This document shows positions 43,187 to 51,816 of a stretch of DNA of 64,000 bases, one piece after another. The stretch's first letter is position 1. Each line of letters starts with the position of its first letter. The notes below the pieces were generated by a model. It saw nothing but the letters and a program-made list of their open reading frames with translations, had not been told where the DNA came from and ran no database searches. A program made the translations under genes and the position numbers. Origin of the DNA: Oscillospiraceae bacterium (GTDB lineage Bacteria; Bacillota; Clostridia; Monoglobales; Monoglobaceae); assembly GCA_015068655.1 (NCBI GenBank), contig SVKC01000003.1:1-64000 (forward strand), written 5' to 3'.

Positions 43187-43196
43187 GTTGTATTAT
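43168..43196 (+). promoter_or_regulatory. Promoter of hom
   Basis: TTGACG, 17-bp spacer, TATTAT. The -35 is part of the dusB terminator hairpin. Confidence 0.75.
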
Positions 43197-43268
43197 GTTA
43201 GTATCTGTATTTTTAAGCAAAAATGGTTTATAAAAATCTGAATATTTACAGAAAGGAACTGATAATAT

Positions 43269-44486
43269 ATGAAAATCGCAATTATGGGTTTTGGTGTTGT
43301 CGGCTCCGGCGTAGGTGAGGTTGTCACAAAAAATCAGGACATCCTCGTGAAAAAATGCGGCGAGCCTATTGAGATTGCACATATCCTTGACCTTCGCGAC
43401 TTTCCTGACAGCGAGTTCAGATGCTTCACAAAGGACTTCAATGATATTTTGAATGACCCTGAGGTTGGTATTGTTGTTGAAACAATGGGCGGTGTGAACC
43501 CTGCTTATGAATTTTCAAAAAAACTTCTTCTTGCAGGAAAGAGCGTTATTACTTCGAACAAGGAGCTTGTTGCGGCTCACGGAACCGAGCTTTTGCAGAT
43601 TGCAAGAGAGAGAAATCTCAATTATCTCTTTGAGGCATCTGTGGGCGGAGGTATTCCTATCATCAGACCGATGTTCTCATGCCTTACGGCAGGGGAAGCA
43701 ACAGACGTTTTCGGTATCCTCAACGGCACAACAAACTATATCCTGACTCAGATGTTCCAGAAGGGTGAAACCTTTGACAATGCACTTCGTGCCGCTCAGA
43801 AAAAGGGTTATGCCGAGGCTGACCCCACGGCTGACGTTGAAGGTCACGATACCTGCCGCAAGATTGCAATTCTTTCGGCTCTTGCTTTTGGAGATTCTGT
43901 TCTCACCGAACGTATTCCTACAGAGGGTATTACGAAAATTACTGCTGAGGATGTGGCTTATGCTGAAAAGCTTGGCTATTCCATAAAGCTTATCGGTCAT
44001 GCAACAAAGGCTGAAGACGGCGGAGTTTTTGCGGCTGTTTTCCCCGCTTTTGTTCCGAAAAGCAATCCTCTTGCCGGAATTAACGATGTGTTCAACGGCA
44101 TTATCGTGAAGGGCGAAGACCTTGGGGATGTTATGTTCTACGGCAGAGGCGCAGGAAAGCTTCCTACGGCAAACGCTGTTGTTGCTGACGTTGTTGATGC
44201 AATCAAGCACAAGGGCGTCAACATTATCATAAAATGGAATGAATACAAACCTGAAAACCAATCAGAGGGCAAGCTCCAGAAATATCCTTACTATGTAAGA
44301 TTCTCAGGCAAGGCTGTTTCGGGTCTTGAAGGCTGTCAGATTGTTACCTTTGACGAAGAGGAATACAAGAATGAGTTTGCTGTTATCACAAAACCCATGA
44401 CAGAAACAGCTCTCGGCGAGTTTGTTGCCGGTGTTGAAGGAATGGGCGGAAAGGCTCTCGGCAAGCTGAGACTGATTGGCGAGTGA
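43269..44486 (+). CDS. hom: Homoserine dehydrogenase
   Basis: A 405-residue enzyme that reduces aspartate semialdehyde to homoserine, the branch to threonine and methionine. It has MGFGVVGSGVGEV at the N-terminus, VVETMGG, SVGGGIPIIRP, ILNGTTNYILTQM, and the catalytic Lys/Asp region YAEADPTADVEGHDT. A C-terminal ACT domain (~residues 325-400) suggests feedback by threonine. It precedes the aspartokinase gene in the same direction, with 96 bp between. Confidence 0.95.
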   Translation: MKIAIMGFGVVGSGVGEVVTKNQDILVKKCGEPIEIAHILDLRDFPDSEFRCFTKDFNDILNDPEVGIVVETMGGVNPAYEFSKKLLLAGKSVITSNKELVAAHGTELLQIARERNLNYLFEASVGGGIPIIRPMFSCLTAGEATDVFGILNGTTNYILTQMFQKGETFDNALRAAQKKGYAEADPTADVEGHDTCRKIAILSALAFGDSVLTERIPTEGITKITAEDVAYAEKLGYSIKLIGHATKAEDGGVFAAVFPAFVPKSNPLAGINDVFNGIIVKGEDLGDVMFYGRGAGKLPTANAVVADVVDAIKHKGVNIIIKWNEYKPENQSEGKLQKYPYYVRFSGKAVSGLEGCQIVTFDEEEYKNEFAVITKPMTETALGEFVAGVEGMGGKALGKLRLIGE

Positions 44487-44532
44487 TAAGTAAGACAAAA
44501 AATGAAAAACAGGCGACCTGAGGTTCTCAAGT

Positions 44533-44562
44533 CTGACAGCTTCGGGGTCACTGAAATATAAT
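44533..44562 (+). promoter_or_regulatory. Possible promoter of lysC
   Basis: CTGACA, 18-bp spacer, TATAAT between hom and lysC. No lysine-riboswitch architecture fits the 96-bp gap. Confidence 0.5.
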
Positions 44563-44582
44563 ATGTATCGGAGGTTTTTAAA

Positions 44583-45788
44583 ATGGCAATTATCGTTCAG
44601 AAATTCGGCGGCAGCTCTGTCGCTGATGCTGCCAAAGTAAACAACGTTGCAAGCCGTGTTGTTGATACCTACCGCGCAGGAAATTCTGTTGTAGTAGTTG
44701 TTTCGGCTCAGGGCGACACAACCGATGACCTTATTGAAAAGGCTCATGAAATCAATGCAAATCCTTCAAAGCGTGAAATGGATATGCTTCTTGCATCCGG
44801 TGAACAGATTTCAATTGCACTTCTTGCTATGGCAATTGAAAAAATCGGATGTCCCGTTATTTCTCTTACGGGCTGGCAGGCAGGCTTTTTGACCAATACA
44901 ACTGCAGGAAATGCACGTATTCACAAGGTTGATACCGAAAGAATTATGGCAGAGCTTGACCAGAAGAAGATTGTTATTGTGGCAGGCTTCCAGGGTCTTG
45001 ACAAGTATGACAACATCACAACTCTCGGACGCGGCGGCAGTGATACATCGGCTGTTGCAATAGCGGCAGCAATTCATGCTGACAAATGTGAAATCTATAC
45101 AGACGTTGACGGTGTTTATACCGCTGACCCCCGTATAGTAAAATCAGCGAAAAAGCTTGATGAAATTACTTATGATGAAATGCTCGACCTGGCAAGTCTC
45201 GGCGCAAATGTTCTTCACAACCGTTCGGTTGAAATGGCGAAGAAATACGGCGTTAAGCTTGAGGTTAAATCCAGTTTTGAAAAAATAGATGGAACAATTG
45301 TTAAGGAGGCGGTTTCCGTGGAAAAAATGTTAATCAGAGGTGTGGCACGCGATAATGATGTGGCACGTATTGCACTTATCGGTCTTGAAGATAAGCCCGG
45401 CATTGCGTTCAAGGTATTTTCACTTCTCGCAAAGCACAGTATCAACGTTGATGTAATTCTTCAGTCAATCGGCAGAGGCGGAAAGAAGGATATTTCATTT
45501 ACTGTTACAAAAAATAATCTGAACGAAGCCCTTGAGCTTCTGACAGCAGAAAAGGATGCTCTTTGCTATGAGGATATTTCGCATCGTGAAGACATCAGCA
45601 AGGTTTCAATTGTTGGGGCAGGTATGACAAACAATCCCGGCGTTGCGGCAAAAATGTTTGAAGCTCTTTATGATGCAGGAATCAATATCCATATGATTTC
45701 AACATCCGAAACAAAAATTTCTGTTCTTGTGAATGTTGCAAATGCAGAAAAGGCTGTTCAGGCAATTCACGACAAATTTCTTATATAA
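44583..45788 (+). CDS. lysC: Aspartate kinase
   Basis: A 401-residue aspartokinase, first step of the lysine/threonine/methionine family. IVQKFGGSSVAD opens the protein, then TTLGRGGSDTSAVA and TDVDGVYTADPRIV; two ACT domains fill residues ~260-400 (ALIGLEDKPGIAFKVF and SIVGAGMTNNPGVAAKMFEAL). The ACT pair indicates feedback regulation by an end-product amino acid. CGGAGG precedes the ATG. Together with hom it forms a pathway pair. Confidence 0.95.
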   Translation: MAIIVQKFGGSSVADAAKVNNVASRVVDTYRAGNSVVVVVSAQGDTTDDLIEKAHEINANPSKREMDMLLASGEQISIALLAMAIEKIGCPVISLTGWQAGFLTNTTAGNARIHKVDTERIMAELDQKKIVIVAGFQGLDKYDNITTLGRGGSDTSAVAIAAAIHADKCEIYTDVDGVYTADPRIVKSAKKLDEITYDEMLDLASLGANVLHNRSVEMAKKYGVKLEVKSSFEKIDGTIVKEAVSVEKMLIRGVARDNDVARIALIGLEDKPGIAFKVFSLLAKHSINVDVILQSIGRGGKKDISFTVTKNNLNEALELLTAEKDALCYEDISHREDISKVSIVGAGMTNNPGVAAKMFEALYDAGINIHMISTSETKISVLVNVANAEKAVQAIHDKFLI

Positions 45789-45808
45789 TTTGTATAAAAA
45801 TGAAAAAG

Positions 45809-45846
45809 TGCGGTAAACTAACAACAGTTTACCGCATATTTTTTTT
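45809..45846. terminator. Terminator shared by lysC and the small minus-strand ORF
   Basis: TGCGGTAAACT / AGTTTACCGCA, 11-bp perfect stem followed by TATTTTTTTT on the plus strand; AAAAA on the left makes it partly bidirectional. Confidence 0.88.
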
Positions 45847-45970
45847 ACTTTTCTTGCTGATGAACATAAGGCGATTCAGTGTTCACCACAAGAACTGGTG
45901 TGTATACGTTTTTCGAAAGTAATATTGCAAAAAATAATACAAAAAATGTTAAGCTTAGCTTTCTGCGCAT
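45845..45970 (-). CDS. 41-residue putative secreted or membrane microprotein
   Basis: The ORF starts MRRKLSLTFFVLFFAILLSKN and ends with polar TESPYVHQQEK. A positively charged start and ~15 hydrophobic residues make a signal-anchor or signal-peptide pattern. Two AAGGAG motifs precede the ATG; the distal one has ideal spacing (9 bases). It converges on lysC and shares its terminator. It is too short for standard callers. Family not recognised. The upstream 100 bp to 46074 show no strong promoter. Confidence 0.5.
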   Translation of the reverse strand: MRRKLSLTFFVLFFAILLSKNVYTPVLVVNTESPYVHQQEK

Positions 45971-46074
45971 AACTCCTTTCTCCTTTCCCTGTTAGTATCT
46001 GCTTTGTACCACGTACTCATACGGAAAAAAGAATGGGGCTTGTTGCAGTAAAAATATAATTTGTAAAAAATTTT

Positions 46075-46578
46075 TTAATATCCGAAAACGCCTTCAACAG
46101 ACTCATCATTTGTAACCCAGTCTTCAACATCCACAACAGTATATTCCGTGGGAGTGTTGCGGATGATTACCTGCTTTATGCCCGCATTGATAACCATACG
46201 CTTGCACATTGAACAACTGGATGTGTTTTCAACCAGCTCGCCCGTGTTGTAGTCTTTTCCAACCAGATAAAGGGTGGAATCAATCATATCACGGCGCTGT
46301 GCTGAAATTATGCAGTTTGCCTCTGCGTGAACGCTGCGACAAAGCTCGTATCTTTCACCTCTGGGAATTGCGAGTTTTTCGCGGATACATACTCCGAGAT
46401 TTGTGCAGTTCTTTCTTCCTCTGGGTGCTCCCGTGTAGCCTGTGGACACAATTTCATCATTTTTTACTATAATCGCACCGAAGTTGCGACGCAGGCAGGT
46501 TCCGCGTTCGATTACGGTTTCTGCTATGTCCAGATAATAATTGTGCTTATCAACTCTTTCTTTTGCCATTTTTTTCAT
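46075..46578 (-). CDS. Deoxycytidylate deaminase (ComEB-like)
   Basis: A 167-residue zinc deaminase converting dCMP to dUMP for dTTP synthesis. The zinc site is visible as CRSVHAEANCI (His, Glu) and SCSMCKRMVINAG (two Cys), and the substrate strand as GYTGAPRG. Either ATG 46578 or 46569 may start it; AGGAAAGG is better spaced for the second. It is named ComEB in Bacillus competence operons, but no competence gene is nearby. Divergent from tsaE. Confidence 0.9.
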   Translation of the reverse strand: MKKMAKERVDKHNYYLDIAETVIERGTCLRRNFGAIIVKNDEIVSTGYTGAPRGRKNCTNLGVCIREKLAIPRGERYELCRSVHAEANCIISAQRRDMIDSTLYLVGKDYNTGELVENTSSCSMCKRMVINAGIKQVIIRNTPTEYTVVDVEDWVTNDESVEGVFGY

Positions 46579-46671
46579 TACCTTTCCTGTGTAAAAATTT
46601 CTTCAAAGGTCAAAATCAAATGCGTTATGAACAGTATACAACATTTTTCGTCTTATTTCAATAGTTTTGTA

Positions 46672-46700
46672 TTGACTTTACAATTAAATGCAGTTAAAAT
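46672..46700 (+). promoter_or_regulatory. Promoter of tsaE-tsaB
   Basis: TTGACT, 17-bp spacer, TAAAAT. Confidence 0.75.
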
Positions 46701-46734
46701 AAATATATATACATTCAGGAAAGGAATCGGAGCT

Positions 46735-47166
46735 ATGAAAGTTTTTGAAAGCTGCAGCGAGGCAGAAACCCGAAGTATTGCAAAAAAATTTGCGGAAGCT
46801 CTTGAACCGGGAAGCATTATTGCTTTGCGTGGAGATTTGGGTGCCGGGAAAACTGCTTTTACAAAGGGAATTGCGGATTATTTCTGTATTGACAGCGATG
46901 TTTCAAGTCCGACCTTTACCATTGTGAATGAATACAACGGAAGCCTTGACCTTTATCATTTTGACGCTTATCGTCTGGAAAATGTTGACCCTGAGAGCTG
47001 TGACTGGATGGATGATTATTTTTTCGGTGACGGAGTTTGCATAATCGAGTGGGCACAGAACATTGAAGCTGTTCTCCCCAAGGGGTATTTTGATGTGAGG
47101 ATTGAAAAGAACCCTTCAAAGGGTGAGGATTACCGTGAAATTCTGATTGAAAAAACGGAGAGATAA
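46735..47166 (+). CDS. tsaE: tRNA t6A biosynthesis ATPase TsaE
   Basis: 143 residues from ATG 46735 (CGGAG upstream). The Walker A is GDLGAGKT (33-40), then SSPTFTIVNEY, the acidic HFDAYRL and the IIEWAQN motif of the YjeE family. It drives the TsaBD complex that makes threonylcarbamoyl-adenosine on ANN-decoding tRNAs. tsaB follows 2 bp later; rimI and tsaD, often next in Firmicutes, are not here. Confidence 0.95.
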   Translation: MKVFESCSEAETRSIAKKFAEALEPGSIIALRGDLGAGKTAFTKGIADYFCIDSDVSSPTFTIVNEYNGSLDLYHFDAYRLENVDPESCDWMDDYFFGDGVCIIEWAQNIEAVLPKGYFDVRIEKNPSKGEDYREILIEKTER

Positions 47167-47168
47167 AA

Positions 47169-47882
47169 ATGCTTGTTTTTGGTATAGATACTTGTTGTAT
47201 GGCGGCTACTGCGGCGATTATGGATGAAAAGCTGATGGTTGCCCAGACTGTTGTGAACAAAAATAAAACCCATTCCCAGATGATGATGCCTCTCGTTGAA
47301 CAAATGTTCACGGCGGCAGAGCTTGACCCTACGGAAATTGATGCCTTTGCGGCGGCGGTTGGACCGGGCTCCTTCACGGGTGTGAGAATTGGTGTTGCCA
47401 CAGCGAAGGCTATGGCTCAGGCGGCAAAGAAGCCTTGTATTGCTGTTTCTACTCTTGAGGCACTGGCGTTTTCTTCAAAATATTTTGACGGAATTATATC
47501 ACCTGTTCTTGATGCAAGGCGTGAACAGGTTTACAATGCTCTTTTCCATGGCGGAAGGGACGGACTTGTGAGAATTACAGAGGACAGAGCTCTCGCTCTT
47601 GATGAGCTTCTGGAGGAGCTGAAAAAAACGGAGAAGCCCGTTCTATTCATGGGAGATGGGACTCTGGTGTTTGAAGAAAAAATAAGGTCAGTTCTCGGTG
47701 ATGCGGCAGTTTTTGCACCAAAGCTTCTCAATCTGAATCTTGGGGGAGCTGTTGCGGAAATCGGGCTTGAAAAGCTGAAAAAAGGGGAAACTCTTCCTTA
47801 CGGAAAGCTGGTTCCCAGTTATGTCCGTCTCTCTCAGGCTGAACGGGAAAAGCTTGAAAGAGAAAAGTCTTCTGAAAAATAG
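47169..47882 (+). CDS. tsaB: tRNA t6A biosynthesis protein TsaB
   Basis: A 237-residue ASKHA-fold protein, the scaffold partner of TsaD. FGIDTCCMAATAAI opens it, followed by HSQMMMPLVEQMF and AAAVGPGSFTGVRIGVATAKAMA. The usual DTS near the start is DTC here. Operon with tsaE. Confidence 0.93.
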   Translation: MLVFGIDTCCMAATAAIMDEKLMVAQTVVNKNKTHSQMMMPLVEQMFTAAELDPTEIDAFAAAVGPGSFTGVRIGVATAKAMAQAAKKPCIAVSTLEALAFSSKYFDGIISPVLDARREQVYNALFHGGRDGLVRITEDRALALDELLEELKKTEKPVLFMGDGTLVFEEKIRSVLGDAAVFAPKLLNLNLGGAVAEIGLEKLKKGETLPYGKLVPSYVRLSQAEREKLEREKSSEK

Positions 47883-47906
47883 TGTATTTACATATGGAGG
47901 ATAACA

Positions 47907-49262
47907 ATGAAAGAAAAGTTTTTTTCTGCAAATAAAAGCTGCTGCCGTATTTTGGCAATACTTTTGATGCTTGTGTGCCTGACGGGAATGGCATTGCCTG
48001 TATTCGGAGCTGCACCCAAGCTTTCGGCAACAGCGGCAATTCTGATTGATGGCAATACGGGAAATATTCTGTTCGAAAAAAATCCCGACAAGATTATGTA
48101 CCCCGCGAGCACAACGAAGATAATGACTGCCCTTGTGGCTCTTGAGGCCGTTGACAGGGGTGAAATAAGTCTCGAACAGCCTCTTGTTATGAGCCAGACG
48201 GCTTTTGATTCTCAGGATATTGACGGAAGCGGTATTTCTCTTGATGTAGGTGAAGAAATGAAGCTGAAAAATCTGCTGGAAGGTCTTCTTATTGCATCGG
48301 GAAATGATGCGGCATCCGTTATTGCAGAGGGTGTATCGGGAACAGAGAGTGCCTTTGTTGAAAAAATGAATCAACGTGCCGGGGAGCTTGGACTTTCCAA
48401 TACCCACTTCGTCAATCCTCATGGTCTTCATCACAAGGACCATTATACAACTGCACGTGATATGGCTATGCTTGCACGGGAAGCAATGAAAAACGAAACC
48501 TTCCGCAGTATTGTTGAGTGTGCGCATATTTATCTTCCGCCAACAAATATGTCCGAAAAAAGGTATTTTATAAATACAAACAACCTTGTTTCGAGAATGA
48601 GATATGCAGATTATTTTTATGAGTATGCAACGGGCATAAAGACGGGAACAACCTCCGAGGCGGGAAATTGTCTTGTGGCATCGGCAGAAAGCGGCGAGAA
48701 GTATATAATCAGTGTTATTTTTGATGCAGAAGAAATTTCGGTATCACACAACGAATCGAGAGACCTCCTTTCTCACGGTTTGAATGATTTCAAATCTCAG
48801 AGACTTGCAAAGCGTGACGACATTTTTGGAGAGGTAAAGGTGAAACAGGCTCTTGATGGCACTGACCATATACTATTGTCGGCGGAAAAGAATCTTGATT
48901 CTCTGTTCCCAAAGGACGGAGACCCCAAAAAGGTGGAAGTGAAAACCGAAATTCCCGAAAAGGTTTATGCACCCATATCTTCGGGGCAGGTTATCGGAAA
49001 GGCAATTTTCACATATGAAGGAAACAAGGTGGGTGAGGTTAATCTTGTTTCAACTGTTGAAATAAAAAGACATTTTCTCGGATTTCTTATGAGCTTTGGA
49101 GAATGGCTCTGGAGTCTTGCTGTAATCAGATATACGGTATATATTATTCTCGGCGTGGCGCTCGGTTTTGTTTTTGTGCTGGTGGCGGGCTTCGTAAGAG
49201 CTCTCAAAAAAACCAAAAGAAAAAAACGCAGAAACACAAGATACAGACCGCCGAGGTATTAA
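47907..49262 (+). CDS. D-alanyl-D-alanine carboxypeptidase (DacF/DacA type, class C low-molecular-mass PBP)
   Basis: A 451-residue penicillin-binding protein that trims the terminal D-Ala of peptidoglycan stem peptides outside the membrane. A signal peptide spans ~1-36; the active-site motifs are S68-T-T-K71, S130-G-N and K244-T-G246. A beta-sandwich PBP5_C-like domain follows (~285-385), then a C-terminal hydrophobic helix (~400-430) with a very basic tail. It may be the third gene of the tsaE unit; a 24-bp gap separates it from tsaB. A MITE-like repeat follows immediately. Confidence 0.93.
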   Translation: MKEKFFSANKSCCRILAILLMLVCLTGMALPVFGAAPKLSATAAILIDGNTGNILFEKNPDKIMYPASTTKIMTALVALEAVDRGEISLEQPLVMSQTAFDSQDIDGSGISLDVGEEMKLKNLLEGLLIASGNDAASVIAEGVSGTESAFVEKMNQRAGELGLSNTHFVNPHGLHHKDHYTTARDMAMLAREAMKNETFRSIVECAHIYLPPTNMSEKRYFINTNNLVSRMRYADYFYEYATGIKTGTTSEAGNCLVASAESGEKYIISVIFDAEEISVSHNESRDLLSHGLNDFKSQRLAKRDDIFGEVKVKQALDGTDHILLSAEKNLDSLFPKDGDPKKVEVKTEIPEKVYAPISSGQVIGKAIFTYEGNKVGEVNLVSTVEIKRHFLGFLMSFGEWLWSLAVIRYTVYIILGVALGFVFVLVAGFVRALKKTKRKKRRNTRYRPPRY

Positions 49263-49278
49263 AGGAAAACAAAAAAGA

Positions 49279-49406
49279 CCTGTAGCAAAATGAAATTTTC
49301 GGGACGGGATGGAACCCGTCCCCTACATAGTTTGTGTACTCTTTTTTGTGACACAGTTTGTAGGGTTCGGTTTCCACGCCGAACCGTTTTTTCATTTTAA
49401 ACAGCC
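49279..49406. repeat. MITE-like palindromic repeat, copy 2
   Basis: A 128-bp unit with the same internal hairpins as 39109-39237 and slightly degraded ends. It lies between converging genes (the D,D-carboxypeptidase and nadA), as copy 1 does, and may serve both as terminator. Confidence 0.8.
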
Positions 49407-49416
49407 CTTTTTTCAA

Positions 49417-50328
49417 TTATCGGAGCATTGCGTCTATGCAAATCCGTGCTTTTTTGATTGTTTCTTCGGAAAGAATTATTTCCTCACCTGCTGTGCCCTT
49501 GAGACAGTTGTATACATCACCCAAAGTGGTGAGTCTCATATCTGCACAGATACATTTCTTTGAAAGTGCAAAAAATTTCTTCCCGGGATAAGTGAACTGC
49601 AGATGCTGAACTATGCTGTTGTCCGTTCCGATAATAAAGCTGTCTGCCTCACTTTTTTCAACAAAAGCAAGAATGCCTGTTGTGCTTCCTGCGTAGTCTG
49701 CAAGGGCTGTAACCTCACTTTTGCATTCGGGATGCACCAGAAGAAGTGCTTCGGGATGTGCACATCTTGCTTTTTTGACATCCTCCGGAGTTATTCCCAT
49801 ATGTACGGGGCATCCGCCGTTTATGAAATAAAAGCGTTTTTCAGGGAGTTGTTTTTCAATCCATGAACCCAGATTGCAGTCAGGAATAAAAAGTATTTCT
49901 TTTTGCGGGAGACGCTTTACCACATCAAGAGCAGATGCAGATGTAACACAAACATCACAGAGGGTTTTGAGCTCGGCGGTTGTGTTTATGTAAGCAACAA
50001 CAGCACATTCGGGGTGAGCTTCCTTCAGCTTTTTCAGTTCCTCGGCTGAAAGCTGTTCTGCCATAGGACAGCCCGCATCAGGATGGGAGAGAATTACCTT
50101 TTTCTGCGGTGATAGGATTTTTGCTGTTTCTGCCATAAAGCGTACACCGCACATCAATACCGTTTCGCGGGAATCGGATGCCGCTTCCTTGCTGAGACCG
50201 TAAGAGTCACCCACAAAGTCAGCCACCTCAAGAATATCATGGGTCTGGTATGCGTGAGCAAGAATACACACATTTTTTTCTTTTTTCAGTTTGATTATTT
50301 CCTTTTGAAGCTCCTGAGTATTCAGCAT
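49417..50328 (-). CDS. nadA: Quinolinate synthase
   Basis: A 303-residue [4Fe-4S] enzyme condensing iminoaspartate with dihydroxyacetone phosphate. It shows LAHAYQ near residue 24, VMLMCGVRFMAETAK with the first cluster Cys, HPDAGCPMAEQ, CVTSASA, HPEC, STTGIL and a late CICADMRLTTLGDVY. The three cluster cysteines are accounted for. Divergent from nadB with NiaR-type operator sites between, so NAD synthesis is co-regulated across both strands. Confidence 0.95.
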   Translation of the reverse strand: MLNTQELQKEIIKLKKEKNVCILAHAYQTHDILEVADFVGDSYGLSKEAASDSRETVLMCGVRFMAETAKILSPQKKVILSHPDAGCPMAEQLSAEELKKLKEAHPECAVVAYINTTAELKTLCDVCVTSASALDVVKRLPQKEILFIPDCNLGSWIEKQLPEKRFYFINGGCPVHMGITPEDVKKARCAHPEALLLVHPECKSEVTALADYAGSTTGILAFVEKSEADSFIIGTDNSIVQHLQFTYPGKKFFALSKKCICADMRLTTLGDVYNCLKGTAGEEIILSEETIKKARICIDAMLR

Positions 50329-50364
50329 AATTCCTCCGATGTAATGTAATATAATAACTTGAAT

Positions 50365-50393
50365 ATTATATCCGAAAAACTGTGCGTTGTCAA
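50365..50393 (-). promoter_or_regulatory. Promoter of nadA
   Basis: Minus strand consensus TTGACA, 17-bp spacer, TATAAT. Confidence 0.85.
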
Positions 50394-50394
50394 C

Positions 50395-50442
50395 AAAGTT
50401 TACACAAAAAGTTTACATATGTCTTGAAATGTGTAAACTTTT
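50395..50442. promoter_or_regulatory. NiaR-type operator between nadA and nadB
   Basis: An 11-bp perfect inverted repeat AAAAGTTTACA (50407-50417) / TGTAAACTTTT (50432-50442) plus an extra half-site AAAGTTTACAC (50395-50405). The right arm fills the nadB promoter spacer and the left half-site touches the nadA -35. Since niaR is in the same operon, it is the likely binder. Confidence 0.65.
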
Positions 50443-50452
50443 GTGCTACAAT
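50424..50452 (+). promoter_or_regulatory. Promoter of nadB-nadC-niaR
   Basis: TTGAAA, 17-bp spacer, TACAAT with extended TGC. Confidence 0.8.
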
Positions 50453-50495
50453 ATAGAAAAATTTTATCCGGACTGTGAGGTTTTTGGAGGAAAAT

Positions 50496-51785
50496 ATGAG
50501 AAAGACAGATGTAATTATTGTGGGGAGCGGCTGTTCCGGGCTGTATTGCGCTCTTCACCTGCCTGAGAATATGAATATTACGATTATAACAAAAGCTTCC
50601 GTGGAGGAAAGTGATTCATATTTGGCTCAGGGCGGAATTTGTGTTTTGAAAAATGACGAGGATTTTGATGCTTTTTTTGAGGACACCCTGAAGGCGGGAC
50701 ACTATGAAAATGACAGAGATAGTGTTGAAATTATGATAAGCTCGTCAAGGGATGTTATACAGGATTTGGTTGAGTATGGTGTTGAGTTCTCAAGAGACGG
50801 AGACGGAAATTTCAATTATACCCGTGAGGGGGCACATTCCGAAAGTCGTATACTTTTTCACCGTGATGTGACGGGAAAAGAGATTACAAGCAAGCTTTTC
50901 TGCGAGGCTCAAAAAAAGAAAAACATTACGATTCTTGAGAATACGACTATGCTCGATATAATTCCCCACAACGGAGAATGCTGTGGGATTGTAGCGGCTT
51001 TTCCTGACGGGAGCATTGATGCGGTATATGCTGATTATACAGTTCTTGCCTGCGGCGGTATCGGCGGACTTTTCAGGAACACCACCAATTTCCGTCATTT
51101 GACGGGAGATGCTGTTGCTGTTGCTCTTCTGCACGGCATCCAAACAATGAACCTTGATTACATACAGATTCATCCCACAACCCTTTATTCAGATAGGGCA
51201 GAGGAGCGGAGCTTCCTTATTTCGGAGTCTGTGAGAGGTGAGGGTGCGAAGCTTTATGACAAGAATATGAAGAGGTTTGTGGACGAGCTTCTTCCGAGAG
51301 ATGCTTTGACCGAGGCTATAAAAGCCCAAATGGAAAAGGATGGCACAGACTTTGTTCACGAGGATTTGAGTGTGATTTCGGAAGAAGAGCTTGATGAGCA
51401 TTTTCCCAATATTGTAAAGCATTGCTTTGAACAGGGCTATGACGTGAAGAAAGAATGTATTCCCGTTGTTCCTGCTCAGCACTACTTTATGGGCGGCATA
51501 AAGGTGGACCACAGCAGCAGAACGTCAATGAAACGGCTTTTTGCAGTAGGCGAAACTGCTTGCAACGGTGTTCACGGCAGAAATCGTCTTGCCAGCAATT
51601 CGCTGCTTGAAAGCCTTGTTTTTGCAAAGCGTGCCGCTTTTGAAATGAAAGAAAAGCCTGCCTTGGAAACCGATTTTCCGGAGGTTGATGTTTCGCATTA
51701 TGAGGACAGGGAAGCCCTTGCGGAAAGCTACAAAAAGCTTGTTCTTGATGAGATAGAAAGATTGAAAAAAGAAAAGAAAAATTAA
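50496..51785 (+). CDS. nadB: L-aspartate oxidase
   Basis: 429 residues from ATG 50496 (GGAGG, 5 bases upstream). This FAD enzyme oxidises L-aspartate to iminoaspartate; under anaerobiosis it uses fumarate. FAD-site VIIVGSGCSGLYCAL, SYLAQGGI, the active-site REGAHSESRI and HPTTLY, and the late VGETACNGVHGRNRLASNSLLE are in place. It is shorter than E. coli NadB (~540) because the C-terminal helical domain is reduced to ~40 residues, as in many Clostridia. First gene of the nadBC-niaR operon. Confidence 0.94.
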   Translation: MRKTDVIIVGSGCSGLYCALHLPENMNITIITKASVEESDSYLAQGGICVLKNDEDFDAFFEDTLKAGHYENDRDSVEIMISSSRDVIQDLVEYGVEFSRDGDGNFNYTREGAHSESRILFHRDVTGKEITSKLFCEAQKKKNITILENTTMLDIIPHNGECCGIVAAFPDGSIDAVYADYTVLACGGIGGLFRNTTNFRHLTGDAVAVALLHGIQTMNLDYIQIHPTTLYSDRAEERSFLISESVRGEGAKLYDKNMKRFVDELLPRDALTEAIKAQMEKDGTDFVHEDLSVISEEELDEHFPNIVKHCFEQGYDVKKECIPVVPAQHYFMGGIKVDHSSRTSMKRLFAVGETACNGVHGRNRLASNSLLESLVFAKRAAFEMKEKPALETDFPEVDVSHYEDREALAESYKKLVLDEIERLKKEKKN

Positions 51786-51816
51786 TTTGAACATTGATGA
51801 AAAGGAGATATATATT

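Noticed and set aside
44487-44582. Lysine riboswitch upstream of lysC
   Set aside because: The gap is only 96 bp, too short for the ~170-nt lysine aptamer, and no matching stems are seen; a plain promoter fits better.
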